The notes: a model not told the origin generated them from the sequence alone. A stretch of DNA of 12,096 nucleotides from Methanobacteriota archaeon (GCA_002727485.1 PBXE01000037.1:15913-28008), one strand, 5' to 3'. Counted from the stretch's first letter, positions 1 to 6,738 are shown. Translations and numbers: made by a program.

Positions 1-282
1 TTGTGAGAAATCGACATCGCCAAATAAACCGGCCATATTAGCGCCTGTAAGGTTCGCTTGAGACATAGAACCATCTGTAAGTTCGACTATTACTGTGTTG
101 ATTAAATTAGTATCTTGAAGGTTAGCATTATCTAAATTAGTACCAACCAAAATCGATTCACTAAGATTTGAACCTTGAAGATTTGCTCCAGAAAGATTTG
201 CTCCACTAAAGTCTAGCCGACTTAGGTTTCGGTAACTCAAATCCTGTCCAGAAAAATCGACATCGCTTAGATCTAAATTCAT
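1..282 (-). repeat. Pentapeptide-repeat array inside the permease
   Basis: Residues about 833-926 of the permease read as consecutive five-residue units of the A(D/N)LXX type, for example RNLSR LDFSG ANLSG, with L/I/F at the centre and A/S/T/N/D before it. About a dozen units run in register. A short break (around the residues VELTDGSM) follows, and then more units (ANLTG, ANMAG) up to the window edge. Pentapeptide repeats form a right-handed quadrilateral beta-helix. Its placement after TM7 puts it on the extracytoplasmic side in the inferred topology. Confidence 0.85.
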
Positions 283-2778
283 CAATTCTGTATATTCTAA
301 AAATAGTTCAAAGGGATCGATGTCATCTGTACTGTTAATGAATCTAAATGATACTTCATCCCATGTAAATTCTAATTTCTCGAATTGTTCATCGCCTTCT
401 TTCAAGAGCACATCATCTAAATTACCACCTTTGCCGCTATCAGAACCAGCAATTTTCAGAGTATAGGCTGAGTCTTCACCTGCAGTAAAACCAAGTTTAG
501 AGTATGCATCTAAAGCATCTGAAACATCAGTTCCGGGAATAGATTGTTCGTTCCATTTCAAGACTTCATCACTATCATCGAGAATAACCCAAGTGCGTAG
601 TGTATCACCGCCTTCAGTTGGTTTCAACAGAATACTTGGAACGGTGGTCGCAACTGCAGTGGCACTTCCATCGTATGTCTCATTGAATATCTCATTGAAT
701 ATAGAAAGGGCTTGTGACTGATTTTGAGGATTTTCAAAAGTCACTTGTACATCAGAACCGACCGTGGCATCGACCGTTCTTTCATCGACAAGAGTGCCTG
801 TATATCCTTGTACAGCCGCTAAAGTTACAATTGAAAGCGTCAAAAGCATAATTACTGCTAATCGATTTACTGATTCTGTTGAACCCGAACCTTTCAAGCC
901 TCTTTTGACATCTTTCAATAGTCGGGAACGTCCAAATAATAACAGCATAATTTGAGGACCTTTTGCTCCGATTCTTCCTAGTAGCAATGCCCCACCAATC
1001 CAAAGTAAAAATGGTCCAAAAATTCCGAGAAGACCTTCAAAGAAGAAGTTTGAAACTATTCCATCTTCGCTACCATTCATTTCTAGCCAAGTATCTATTA
1101 CAGAAATTAAGCCAAAGATGAAACATAACCAGTGGAGCCATCTCTTTGGTTCCGCTTCTTGTAATGTACTTTTGACACCCTCCTCAATCTCTAATTCGAT
1201 GAATTTCTGGGAACGCTTCCTTCCGAAAAGAATAGCTAGACCAAGTGTAGAAAGAGCAGTGAATAATGTAGACCCGAAACTCAGTGCAGGATCTATATCA
1301 TATTCACCAGTCCTAAATTCCATAAAACCAACTGCTGAAAGAACAACTGGTACAGAAAACATAGCCAAAAGATATCCAGCAATCCAAGCGACAGAAGAAA
1401 ACACGGCTAACTCCAATAAAACCATTCCTTGGAGTCCAGCGCTATCAGCACCAATTACTCGATGGATACTTATTTCCTTGCGGCGTTGTTCAAGTGAAAG
1501 TATTAGTCCATAAACAAGAACTGCCAAAGACATTACAACAATCGGCACCATGATAATATAGTCAAAAGTCTGAATCAGGCCAAGGAATATATTGAGGAAA
1601 GTAATCGTTCCTCCAACAATATCAGTGTAAAATAATTCTACACCTTCTGATGTATAATTATCAGCCATAATATCGCTCTTCAATACATTGAGCCAATCTT
1701 GAGCATCTGCAGTTGATGAGGTTGGCAACTGACTTCTATCGATGGTAACTCCGAGATACATGTGGTCGTAATCCATTAGAGTCGCCCTTTGACTTTCATC
1801 TAGAGCAGTCCAAGTAGTAAAAATTGGATTAGGTGCAAGAGTAGGGTTTCCTAAATCCCATGGTTGATAGATCCCTACAACTGTCATGTTTGTCATGATA
1901 ATTGATTGACGACAGTATATTTTCCCATTTGGCGATGCTGAAGCTACTCCTGGGCAAGATTCAACTAATTCCACACCACCAGAATCAAAGAATTCACTAT
2001 CAACAACGTAAACAAACTCTACTGTTTCTAGTACATCTCCAACTTCTGCTTTGGCTTGTGAAGCGATATTGGATGGAATAATTACTCCTCTTTGAGAAGA
2101 CATGTTTGCAGGATCTGGCCATTCCCCTTGACCTTGGATTATTCTTTCTCCATACCTACTGGCTAATTCTCCGTCAAAAGCCTCTGGTCCCATTAATCGA
2201 ATCGAACGCATGTCGGAGATTGGTGGACCGCCGTCATCTAATTCAGGATATTTGAATGTAACATTTAGCCAGTATGGATTTTGTTCGTCGGTTATAGACC
2301 TCATTTCAAGAGGTTGAGCAAAGACAAAATCTTCATTGAAAAATCCTCCACTATGGATTCCTTGGCGTCCAAAAATTAGAGCGCAGTCACTCAACTCCTC
2401 AGAATACTTTTCCATTAATTCTGTACAGACATTCTGCATCGTTGTAGTATTATTTGACCAACCATCTGCTCCTTCAGCCGGTTCCCGTGCATATTCAATC
2501 TTAGCATCAATTGGCTCGCCGCTCAATGATTCATCAAAGAAAATTTGAGAAAGTCCAACACCGTATGCAAAAACAGTTGTGATAACTAAAGATGCAAGGA
2601 AAACTCCTGCCACGACTGCTAATCCTCTCTCTCTCCCTCGCCAAGCACTCTGTGAAGCAAGTCTGATATTTTCTGGAGCGTCACGAATTCTTCTTCGCCA
2701 TTTTTCGATGAAATTAATTTTAGGGACCTCATCAACACTGAAGGCATCAAAATTTTCCTCTTCAGATTTAGAACTCAT
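1..2778 (-). CDS. FtsX/MacB-type ABC transporter permease with pentapeptide-repeat extracytoplasmic domain (3' end outside window)
   Basis: The frame is open without a stop from the ATG at 2778 to the window edge, giving at least 926 residues. Read by eye: a cytoplasmic N-terminus; TM1 near residues 52-76; a large extracytoplasmic domain (about 77-400) with cysteine pairs C118/C132 and C275/C289, each 14 apart; TM2 (407-427); a cytoplasmic loop starting QRRKEISIHRVIGA at 431, typical of the FtsX domain; TM3 and TM4 (about 452-520); TM5 and TM6 (about 548-603); TM7 (about 640-660); then a second extracytoplasmic domain. From residue 833 this second domain is a run of pentapeptide repeats. The layout is that of a duplicated FtsX permease, so further helices should follow outside the window. 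AGGTGA at 2785-2790 lies 6 nt before the start, and ATGA overlaps the ATPase stop, so the two genes form one exporter operon. The cargo cannot be told; lipids, lipoproteins or peptides are usual for this family. Confidence 0.9.
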   Translation of the reverse strand, partial: MSSKSEEENFDAFSVDEVPKINFIEKWRRRIRDAPENIRLASQSAWRGRERGLAVVAGVFLASLVITTVFAYGVGLSQIFFDESLSGEPIDAKIEYAREPAEGADGWSNNTTTMQNVCTELMEKYSEELSDCALIFGRQGIHSGGFFNEDFVFAQPLEMRSITDEQNPYWLNVTFKYPELDDGGPPISDMRSIRLMGPEAFDGELASRYGERIIQGQGEWPDPANMSSQRGVIIPSNIASQAKAEVGDVLETVEFVYVVDSEFFDSGGVELVESCPGVASASPNGKIYCRQSIIMTNMTVVGIYQPWDLGNPTLAPNPIFTTWTALDESQRATLMDYDHMYLGVTIDRSQLPTSSTADAQDWLNVLKSDIMADNYTSEGVELFYTDIVGGTITFLNIFLGLIQTFDYIIMVPIVVMSLAVLVYGLILSLEQRRKEISIHRVIGADSAGLQGMVLLELAVFSSVAWIAGYLLAMFSVPVVLSAVGFMEFRTGEYDIDPALSFGSTLFTALSTLGLAILFGRKRSQKFIELEIEEGVKSTLQEAEPKRWLHWLCFIFGLISVIDTWLEMNGSEDGIVSNFFFEGLLGIFGPFLLWIGGALLLGRIGAKGPQIMLLLFGRSRLLKDVKRGLKGSGSTESVNRLAVIMLLTLSIVTLAAVQGYTGTLVDERTVDATVGSDVQVTFENPQNQSQALSIFNEIFNETYDGSATAVATTVPSILLKPTEGGDTLRTWVILDDSDEVLKWNEQSIPGTDVSDALDAYSKLGFTAGEDSAYTLKIAGSDSGKGGNLDDVLLKEGDEQFEKLEFTWDEVSFRFINSTDDIDPFELFLEYTELMNLDLSDVDFSGQDLSYRNLSRLDFSGANLSGANLQGSNLSESILVGTNLDNANLQDTNLINTVIVELTDGSMSQANLTGANMAGLFGDVDFSQ
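678..701. repeat. Perfect 12-bp tandem duplication within the permease gene
   Basis: TCTCATTGAATA occurs twice back to back. It is in frame and gives a doubled Ile-Phe-Asn-Glu in the second extracytoplasmic domain, before the pentapeptide array. It looks like a recent slippage duplication. Confidence 0.8.
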
Positions 2779-3497
2779 TCTTCTTCACCTTCAGATTCAT
2801 CAATTCCCCAAGCGCTCCTAATATCAGAAGCCTTTGTTTTACCATCTGTCAAAAGTAACATTCGATCTGCATTAGAGGCAAGTTCAGGATCATGCGTTAC
2901 CATTAGAATAGATATCGGATTTTCTTTGTCATGACATAGGTCTTTGAAAAGTTGCAATACCTCTTTCCCGCTGGCTATATCTAAGTTACCTGTAGGTTCA
3001 TCGGCAAGAAGTAGTGGGCGATTTCCAGCGATAGCTCTAGCGATTGCAACTCTTTGTTGCTGACCACCAGATAACTGCTCAGGAATGTGGTGCATTCTAT
3101 CACCTAAGTCAACTCTTTTCAACGCATTAGAGGCTCTAATTTCAGCTTCCTTAGATTCTATGCCCGATAACTCTAGAGCCATTGCTACATTATCTAAGGC
3201 GGAAAGATGATTCAGTAAATGGAAATCTTGGAATATCCAGCCAACAAGTTCACGACGGACATCAACAACATTTGAAGGGCCTTTTAGTCCATAATCTCTA
3301 GCCTTAAGGGTAATTCTCCCCCCGTCACCGGGCAATAAGCCACCTATAATGTTGAGAAGTGTGGATTTACCACAACCCGATGGACCCATCAAGGCGACCA
3401 GTTCGCCGGTCTTCATTTCCATATCAATTCCTTTTAGAACTTGAAGTTTATTTGATCCCATCCCAAATGACTTAGTTAGTTGTTCAATTTCTAGCAT
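2775..3497 (-). CDS. ABC transporter ATP-binding protein, LolD/MacB (FtsE-like) family
   Basis: This is a complete ABC ATPase of about 240 residues that powers the adjacent FtsX-type permease. Motifs in order are Walker A (GPSGCGKST), a Q-loop in WIFQDFHLL, the signature LSGGQQQR, Walker B in LLLADEPTGNLD and the H-loop in VTHD. The ADEPTGNLD sequence and the short length are characteristic of the LolD/MacB/FtsE group of exporters that move lipids, lipoproteins or peptides out of the membrane by a mechanotransmission mechanism. I prefer the ATG at 3497, which gives the usual MLEIEQLTKSF start. An in-frame GTG at 3506 is also possible and lies closer to the expected transcription start downstream of the TATA-like element. 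The acidic C-terminal tail (DESEGEEE) is followed by the permease, overlapping as ATGA. Confidence 0.93.
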   Translation of the reverse strand: MLEIEQLTKSFGMGSNKLQVLKGIDMEMKTGELVALMGPSGCGKSTLLNIIGGLLPGDGGRITLKARDYGLKGPSNVVDVRRELVGWIFQDFHLLNHLSALDNVAMALELSGIESKEAEIRASNALKRVDLGDRMHHIPEQLSGGQQQRVAIARAIAGNRPLLLADEPTGNLDIASGKEVLQLFKDLCHDKENPISILMVTHDPELASNADRMLLLTDGKTKASDIRSAWGIDESEGEEE

Positions 3498-3530
3498 GAT
3501 ATCCACTAATAAGCAGCATCATTAGGTTTT

Positions 3531-3542
3531 CATATATATATG
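3531..3542 (-). promoter_or_regulatory. TATA-box-like element for the ABC exporter operon
   Basis: CATATATATATG is a perfect palindrome in the short gap between the alkB-like gene and the ABC ATPase. Its centre is about 31 nt before the GTG at 3506 and 40 nt before the ATG at 3497. Transcription would therefore start very near the coding region, giving a leaderless or nearly leaderless message. No Shine-Dalgarno site is seen before the gene. Confidence 0.55.
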
Positions 3543-3556
3543 AATGTTTCAATTTA

Positions 3557-4507
3557 TTACCTAAGTGCTTTTTTCATTCGCCAATGAAATAATGGTGGAA
3601 TTAGAGCAGTCCAGAACATAATATAGTAACCATTCGGCAGTTGCGGAGACTCATCGTGTACGGATAAGTCTTGATAGGGAGTACTCGATTTTAGATGATG
3701 TGAAGGATGCAATGGCAATTCCATTAAAGTCCACCTTGACCAACGATGCCTACTTTCCCAAGCATGAGATGCATTTGCCCTTTCATCCATTCCACGTGAC
3801 AAACCATAATGTTGTAAATAATTGACAAATTCTAACAAGAAAATCGCGATTACCGCCTGACCAATGAAGGCTAAGAAAATAATTTCAGAAATCAAAAACA
3901 ATGACATCAACAATACCGCTTCAACAAGGAATGATATCCTCACATCTTTTGGTCGGGCTTTGTATGCACCCTTTATCTGAAGCGGGATTGTACGTAAAAA
4001 ATGAAAATATACATTTCTGCCAATTGGAGCAGAGGTTGGATCGATAGGACGTGCCCAATGTTTGTGATGAGTATGATTATGTTCGACTGTGAAATGTAAA
4101 TAATTAACACATAATAAATCAAGTCTAGCAAGCCACCAACTGAAAGATTTAGGCTTCCTATGTCCTAACTCATGAGCGGTAATAATACCTGATGCGCCTG
4201 AACTTAAACCAACTGATATGACTCCTAGAATAAAAAATGAATCTAGAGGAGATGTCAAAATTTTCCAAAATAAAACAAGTATTACCACTGGAACTAGAAA
4301 ACCATGAATGTGTACAATAACATCAAATGGACGACGACTATCAAAAGATGGAACTTCTGAACTTGTTCCAGAGATATAGTCTAAAATTGGATACAATCCC
4401 AGTGCAAGATAGATTGTTGATCCCATCCACCATCCACCGAGATAAATTCCCAGTATAGTAACCAACGGCGTTAATAATCCGAGAAGATGATACATCCACC
4501 GAACCAT
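3557..4507 (-). CDS. alkB: AlkB-like membrane-bound di-iron alkane/fatty-acyl monooxygenase
   Basis: This 316-residue polytopic membrane protein carries all four AlkB histidine motifs: HELGHR at 112-117; EHNHTHH at 142-148; NYLQHYGL at 229-236; and LPLHPSHH at 264-271, followed by the family-typical PYQDL. That supplies nine histidines (H112, H116, H143, H147, H148, H233, H267, H270, H271), the number used to bind the di-iron site in the AlkB family. The HYG motif separates it from ordinary fatty-acid desaturases. AlkB enzymes hydroxylate terminal carbons of alkanes using O2 and electrons from rubredoxin, but no rubredoxin gene lies in the window and the substrate is unproven. It is somewhat shorter than bacterial AlkB (about 400 residues). 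The start is the ATG at 4507, since no in-frame extension upstream looks better and no clear Shine-Dalgarno site is present. It lies 44 nt after two small ORFs on the same strand and may be cotranscribed with them. Confidence 0.88.
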   Translation of the reverse strand: MVRWMYHLLGLLTPLVTILGIYLGGWWMGSTIYLALGLYPILDYISGTSSEVPSFDSRRPFDVIVHIHGFLVPVVILVLFWKILTSPLDSFFILGVISVGLSSGASGIITAHELGHRKPKSFSWWLARLDLLCVNYLHFTVEHNHTHHKHWARPIDPTSAPIGRNVYFHFLRTIPLQIKGAYKARPKDVRISFLVEAVLLMSLFLISEIIFLAFIGQAVIAIFLLEFVNYLQHYGLSRGMDERANASHAWESRHRWSRWTLMELPLHPSHHLKSSTPYQDLSVHDESPQLPNGYYIMFWTALIPPLFHWRMKKALR

Positions 4508-4551
4508 GCTCTACGATAGACTGGTCAGTTAAGGAACTTAGTATTACAAAA

Positions 4552-4665
4552 TCAGTTTTTGCGACTAAAAAATCTTGAAAACCAGGAAGGTGCAAATTTA
4601 ATTCCGCTACGGAATTGTTGTGACTCAAGGACCATCTCGACGTATTGATCTAGATAATCATCCAT
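4552..4665 (-). CDS. Small protein of 37 residues, paralogue of the upstream small ORF
   Basis: This is a very short ORF whose ATG overlaps the stop of the preceding small ORF as TGATG. GAGGTG at 4673-4678, a textbook match to the 16S rRNA 3' end, lies 7 nt before the ATG. The protein begins MDDYLDQYVE and continues through ESQQFRSGI to a Ser-Trp and a basic, Phe-rich end (SRFFSRKN). Aligned without gaps to its neighbour, 12 of the first 22 residues are identical, so the pair arose by duplication and both frames appear to be kept as protein. No signal peptide or membrane segment is seen. The N-terminal part should be an acidic amphipathic helix. The family is not recognised. It lies 44 nt upstream of the alkB-like gene on the same strand. 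Confidence 0.6.
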   Translation of the reverse strand: MDDYLDQYVEMVLESQQFRSGIKFAPSWFSRFFSRKN

Positions 4666-4826
4666 CAGTTGCCACCTCTAATTCCATACATTCCGCGGGT
4701 ATCAGGAGCTGCACGAAAATCGGCCACTGCCTGAATCACTTTGTCAACCCAACTGGAAAAAATACCATTTCGGTAAACTTGTTTTTCCATTATTTCTTCT
4801 ACATAAGTATCTAATTCTTTATCCAT
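4665..4826 (-). CDS. Small protein of 53 residues, first of a tandem paralogous pair
   Basis: The ORF begins MDKELDTYVE, continues through EKQVYRNGI and a Ser-Trp, and ends in Arg-Gly-Gly-Asn. The first 22 residues share the pattern MDxxLDxYVE ... ExQx[YF]R[NS]GI with the next ORF, at 12 of 22 identities. GAGG at 4835-4838 lies 8 nt before the ATG, and a TATA-like element sits further upstream. The N-terminal half looks helical and acidic; no membrane segment, zinc motif or DNA-binding motif is seen. The family is not recognised. Translational coupling to the second small ORF (TGATG) and the same orientation as the alkB-like gene suggest one transcription unit of three genes, but a role in oxygenase function is inference from position only. 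Confidence 0.6.
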   Translation of the reverse strand: MDKELDTYVEEIMEKQVYRNGIFSSWVDKVIQAVADFRAAPDTRGMYGIRGGN

Positions 4827-4878
4827 ATTATCCGCCTCAGTTATTATTGTTGCTTCAGTGTAAATTAGGAACCCGAAC

Positions 4879-4889
4879 TATATTAATAA
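4879..4889 (-). promoter_or_regulatory. TATA-like element for the small-ORF/alkB-like unit
   Basis: The minus strand reads TTATTAATATA, centred about 58 nt before the ATG at 4826. A start site about 26 nt downstream would leave a leader of roughly 30 nt, which fits the visible GAGG ribosome-binding site. Confidence 0.4.
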
Positions 4890-4980
4890 GCGGTAACAAA
4901 GCCAACACATAGGTGTAAAAAATAAATTAAGTGTAGTAAAAACAACCATTATAGTTTATCTTTTTACTCAAAGATACAAG

Positions 4981-4992
4981 ACTCAGCTGAGT
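4981..4992. repeat. Perfect 12-bp palindrome ACTCAGCTGAGT
   Basis: A fully self-complementary 12-mer lies in the divergent promoter region. It resembles a dimeric-regulator operator half-site pair, but no regulator is encoded in the window and the assignment is only a possibility. Confidence 0.4.
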
Positions 4993-5045
4993 TTCCCCGG
5001 AGTTCTTTCAAAATTTTTAGGCGCGCCATTGATAAAAAGATCACT

Positions 5046-5104
5046 GGTGGCTAGTTTATCCGAGCCTAACCCGACACCACTAATGGGACCGAGGAAGACG
5101 GCTC
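5046..5104 (+). promoter_or_regulatory. Possible alternative hairpins in the TYW1 leader
   Basis: GGCT (5049-5052) can pair with AGCC (5063-5066). This stem is extended by flanking GGT with ACC across a 2-nt bulge. Alternatively GAGCC (5062-5066) can pair with GGCTC (5100-5104), directly against the AGGAGA ribosome-binding site. The two pairings exclude each other. Whether the transcript includes this segment is unknown. Confidence 0.25.
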
Positions 5105-5110
5105 AGGAGA
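5105..5110 (+). promoter_or_regulatory. Ribosome-binding site deciding the TYW1 start
   Basis: AGGAGA lies 9 nt before the ATG at 5120 but abuts the in-frame GTG at 5111. The ATG is therefore the better start. Confidence 0.55.
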
Positions 5111-5119
5111 GTGTACCAA

Positions 5120-6127
5120 ATGGGTATGGACCTAGCGTTGAAAGCAAAGTTGCAAAAGCAAAGATACCACATTGTGGGAGAACATGGCGGGGTTAAAACC
5201 TGCCACTGGACCAAAGAATCTCTACTCAGAGACAGACAATGCTACAAAGGAAAATTCTACGGCGTCCAAAGTCATAATTGTATGCAGACTTCTCCGGTCG
5301 TAGATCAATGCAACCTTGCCTGCACCTACTGCTGGAGAGAACCCCACATGGATACCCTAGAATTAACAGACCAAGATCCGATGGAACTATTGTATGAATC
5401 AGTTAGAGCACAGCGAAGACTCCTTTCAGGATTTGGAGGGAATCCTAAAGTTCCGAGAGAAAAATGGTTAGACGCTCAAAATCCTAAGCATGTGGCTATT
5501 TCTTTGAATGGAGAACCTACACTGTACACAAGATTGGCTGAGTACATGGACTTATGTCACAAGCATGGCATGACTACTATGCTTGTAACCAATGGAACTT
5601 TTCCCAAAGTGCTGGAAAATCTAGATACTTTACCAACTCAACTATATGTTTCTGTAGATGCTCCAAACAAAGAAGTTTTTGATAACGTTTGTAAACCAAA
5701 ATGGAATTCTAGAGCATGGGAGCAATTTGAGAAAACAATCGACCTATTACCGTCCCTAGATACTAGGATTGTCTGCCGACATACGTTGATGAAAGGGGTC
5801 AATATGAGCGATAAACACATCGAGCAGTTCGCTGCCTTAGACAATAGGGCTGATCCTGATTTTATTGAAAATAAGGGCTATGTTTTTGTCGGGCATAGTA
5901 GAGAAAATCTTAGTGCTGAAAATATGCCAAGTCATGATGACATTATGGATTTCTCTGCTAAAATCGCCCCGCTTACCGGAAGAAAAATTCTATCTGATTC
6001 TAAACCTAGTAGAGTTGCGCTAGTGGGTCATGAGATTACACCGATTCCAATTCCAGAACCTACAATGTTTTTCCCTGAAGACCTTGGTATTGCGCCGCCT
6101 GTAAAGCATCTCCCAATTATTCAATGA
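5120..6127 (+). CDS. taw1: S-adenosyl-L-methionine-dependent tRNA 4-demethylwyosine synthase (Taw1/TYW1)
   Basis: This radical-SAM enzyme makes the tricyclic 4-demethylwyosine base from N1-methylguanosine at position 37 of tRNA-Phe, using pyruvate as the two-carbon donor. The CX3CX2C cluster motif is C64, C68, C71 in QCNLACTYCWR. Three further cysteines, C28, C41 and C54, are spaced 13 and 13 apart. This matches the second iron-sulfur cluster of archaeal Taw1 (C26, C39 and C52 in the Methanocaldococcus enzyme), and the lysine proposed to react with pyruvate corresponds to K43. Further family signatures are LNGEPTLY, LVTNGT, YVSVDAP and GHSRENL followed by NMPSHDD. The 335-residue length is normal, and the eukaryotic flavodoxin domain is absent. 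TYW1 occurs in Archaea and eukaryotes, so this gene is the strongest lineage marker here. It stands alone on the plus strand, and its last 11 bases overlap the convergent GST gene. Confidence 0.95.
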   Translation: MGMDLALKAKLQKQRYHIVGEHGGVKTCHWTKESLLRDRQCYKGKFYGVQSHNCMQTSPVVDQCNLACTYCWREPHMDTLELTDQDPMELLYESVRAQRRLLSGFGGNPKVPREKWLDAQNPKHVAISLNGEPTLYTRLAEYMDLCHKHGMTTMLVTNGTFPKVLENLDTLPTQLYVSVDAPNKEVFDNVCKPKWNSRAWEQFEKTIDLLPSLDTRIVCRHTLMKGVNMSDKHIEQFAALDNRADPDFIENKGYVFVGHSRENLSAENMPSHDDIMDFSAKIAPLTGRKILSDSKPSRVALVGHEITPIPIPEPTMFFPEDLGIAPPVKHLPIIQ

Positions 6128-6725
6128 GTGGGAAAATAGCTGGTTTATCTCCTTGATGCCATTGTTTGTATTTCTTCATACAAATTCCAAACTCTAAACT
6201 ATCTAAATTACTGGAAAGCCATGCGTGTACATTATTCCAGTCTTGTGAATCGAACCATTCTCTATCGTGGTTGGCAAATTGGCGTACAAAGGGGAAAAGA
6301 GCATCGCTTAGAGGAATTGTTAATTCACCAATCTCTAGAAAATTATCTAAATCATTAAGATAGTTTAAGGCTTTTTGTCGGTGTTCAATGCTATCGACAT
6401 TTTCGTATCGATTGGGATACTTGTATCTGTCAAGGTGGTATTTGAATTCATCATCATTTCTTGAGATCCAGTCACTTTCAGTTTCATTAAGTTTCCAATC
6501 AAGTACATGCTGCATTATCTCAAGGCTTTCTTCAATAACGCTATCATCTGGTAACTGAAGCACTGGGACTGTTCCTTTAGGAGAGATTTCCATCATATGG
6601 GAAGGTCTGTCGCGAAGTACTACTTCTCTATGTTCAACTTGATAATTGGTTCTAACTATTGACATCCTTGCTCTCATTGCATATGGGCATCTTCGAAAAC
6701 TGTACAAAATTGGATATTTTGACAT
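6117..6725 (-). CDS. Glutathione S-transferase-like protein (thioredoxin fold plus helical domain)
   Basis: The protein has 202 residues. The N-terminal thioredoxin-like domain has a CPY motif (C13-P14-Y15 in FRRCPYAMRARM), the cis-proline stretch GTVPVL with P54, and the EES segment (about 65-67) that binds the gamma-glutamyl group in GSTs. The helical C-terminal domain ends in a KYKQWHQGD segment of the kind seen in proteobacterial GSTs. Members transfer or reduce thiols, often on electrophilic or oxidised compounds; the actual substrate is unknown. I chose the ATG at 6725 because GGAG at 6733-6736 lies 7 nt upstream and translation then begins MSKYPILYSF. Longer in-frame starts would overlap the upstream dehydratase. 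The gene follows the GDP-mannose dehydratase by 13 nt, so the two are probably cotranscribed. GSTs are rare in Archaea, so bacterial origin is likely. Confidence 0.85.
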   Translation of the reverse strand: MSKYPILYSFRRCPYAMRARMSIVRTNYQVEHREVVLRDRPSHMMEISPKGTVPVLQLPDDSVIEESLEIMQHVLDWKLNETESDWISRNDDEFKYHLDRYKYPNRYENVDSIEHRQKALNYLNDLDNFLEIGELTIPLSDALFPFVRQFANHDREWFDSQDWNNVHAWLSSNLDSLEFGICMKKYKQWHQGDKPAIFPLIE

Positions 6726-6738
6726 TTGCATTTCTCCA

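Larger units (their letters stand above)
4827..5119. other. Divergent intergenic region between the small-ORF/alkB-like unit and TYW1
   Basis: I see no convincing gene in this stretch. It holds a TATA-like element for the minus-strand unit, a cluster of palindromes (ACTCAGCTGAGT at 4981-4992, AAAATTTT at 5010-5017, GGCGCGCC at 5020-5027) and, nearer TYW1, a GC-richer segment able to form alternative hairpins ending at the TYW1 ribosome-binding site. No tRNA or other known structured RNA was recognised. Confidence 0.5.

Noticed and set aside
1..2778. Frameshifted or broken permease, suggested by the absence of any complete ORF
   Set aside because: Reading the minus strand codon by codon from 2778 shows one continuous frame. 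It only lacks a stop because it leaves the window.
4341..4628. 95-codon minus-strand ORF overlapping the start of the alkB-like gene
   Set aside because: It runs in another frame through the alkB-like N-terminus and the second small ORF, both of which have family or paralogue support. Its translation has no recognisable features.
4620..4814. 64-codon plus-strand ORF
   Set aside because: It is antisense to the two paralogous small ORFs, which have ribosome-binding sites and mutual similarity.
4665..4826. Arg-Gly-Gly-Asn end of the 53-residue protein as a ubiquitin/Pup-like modifier tail
   Set aside because: The paralogue ends SRKN without Gly-Gly, the fold looks helical, no ligase is nearby, and the gene is far from the E1/JAMM operon on the other strand. 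Resemblance is limited to three residues.
4964..5029. 21-codon minus-strand ORF starting in the GGCGCGCC palindrome
   Set aside because: It is very short, has no ribosome-binding site, and has no similarity to the neighbouring small ORFs.
4980..5119. tRNA, SRP RNA or RNase P RNA in the region before TYW1
   Set aside because: No T-loop signature with acceptor pairing is seen, the GAGGAAG stretch lacks the surrounding SRP or RNase P consensus, and the region is too short for the archaeal RNAs.
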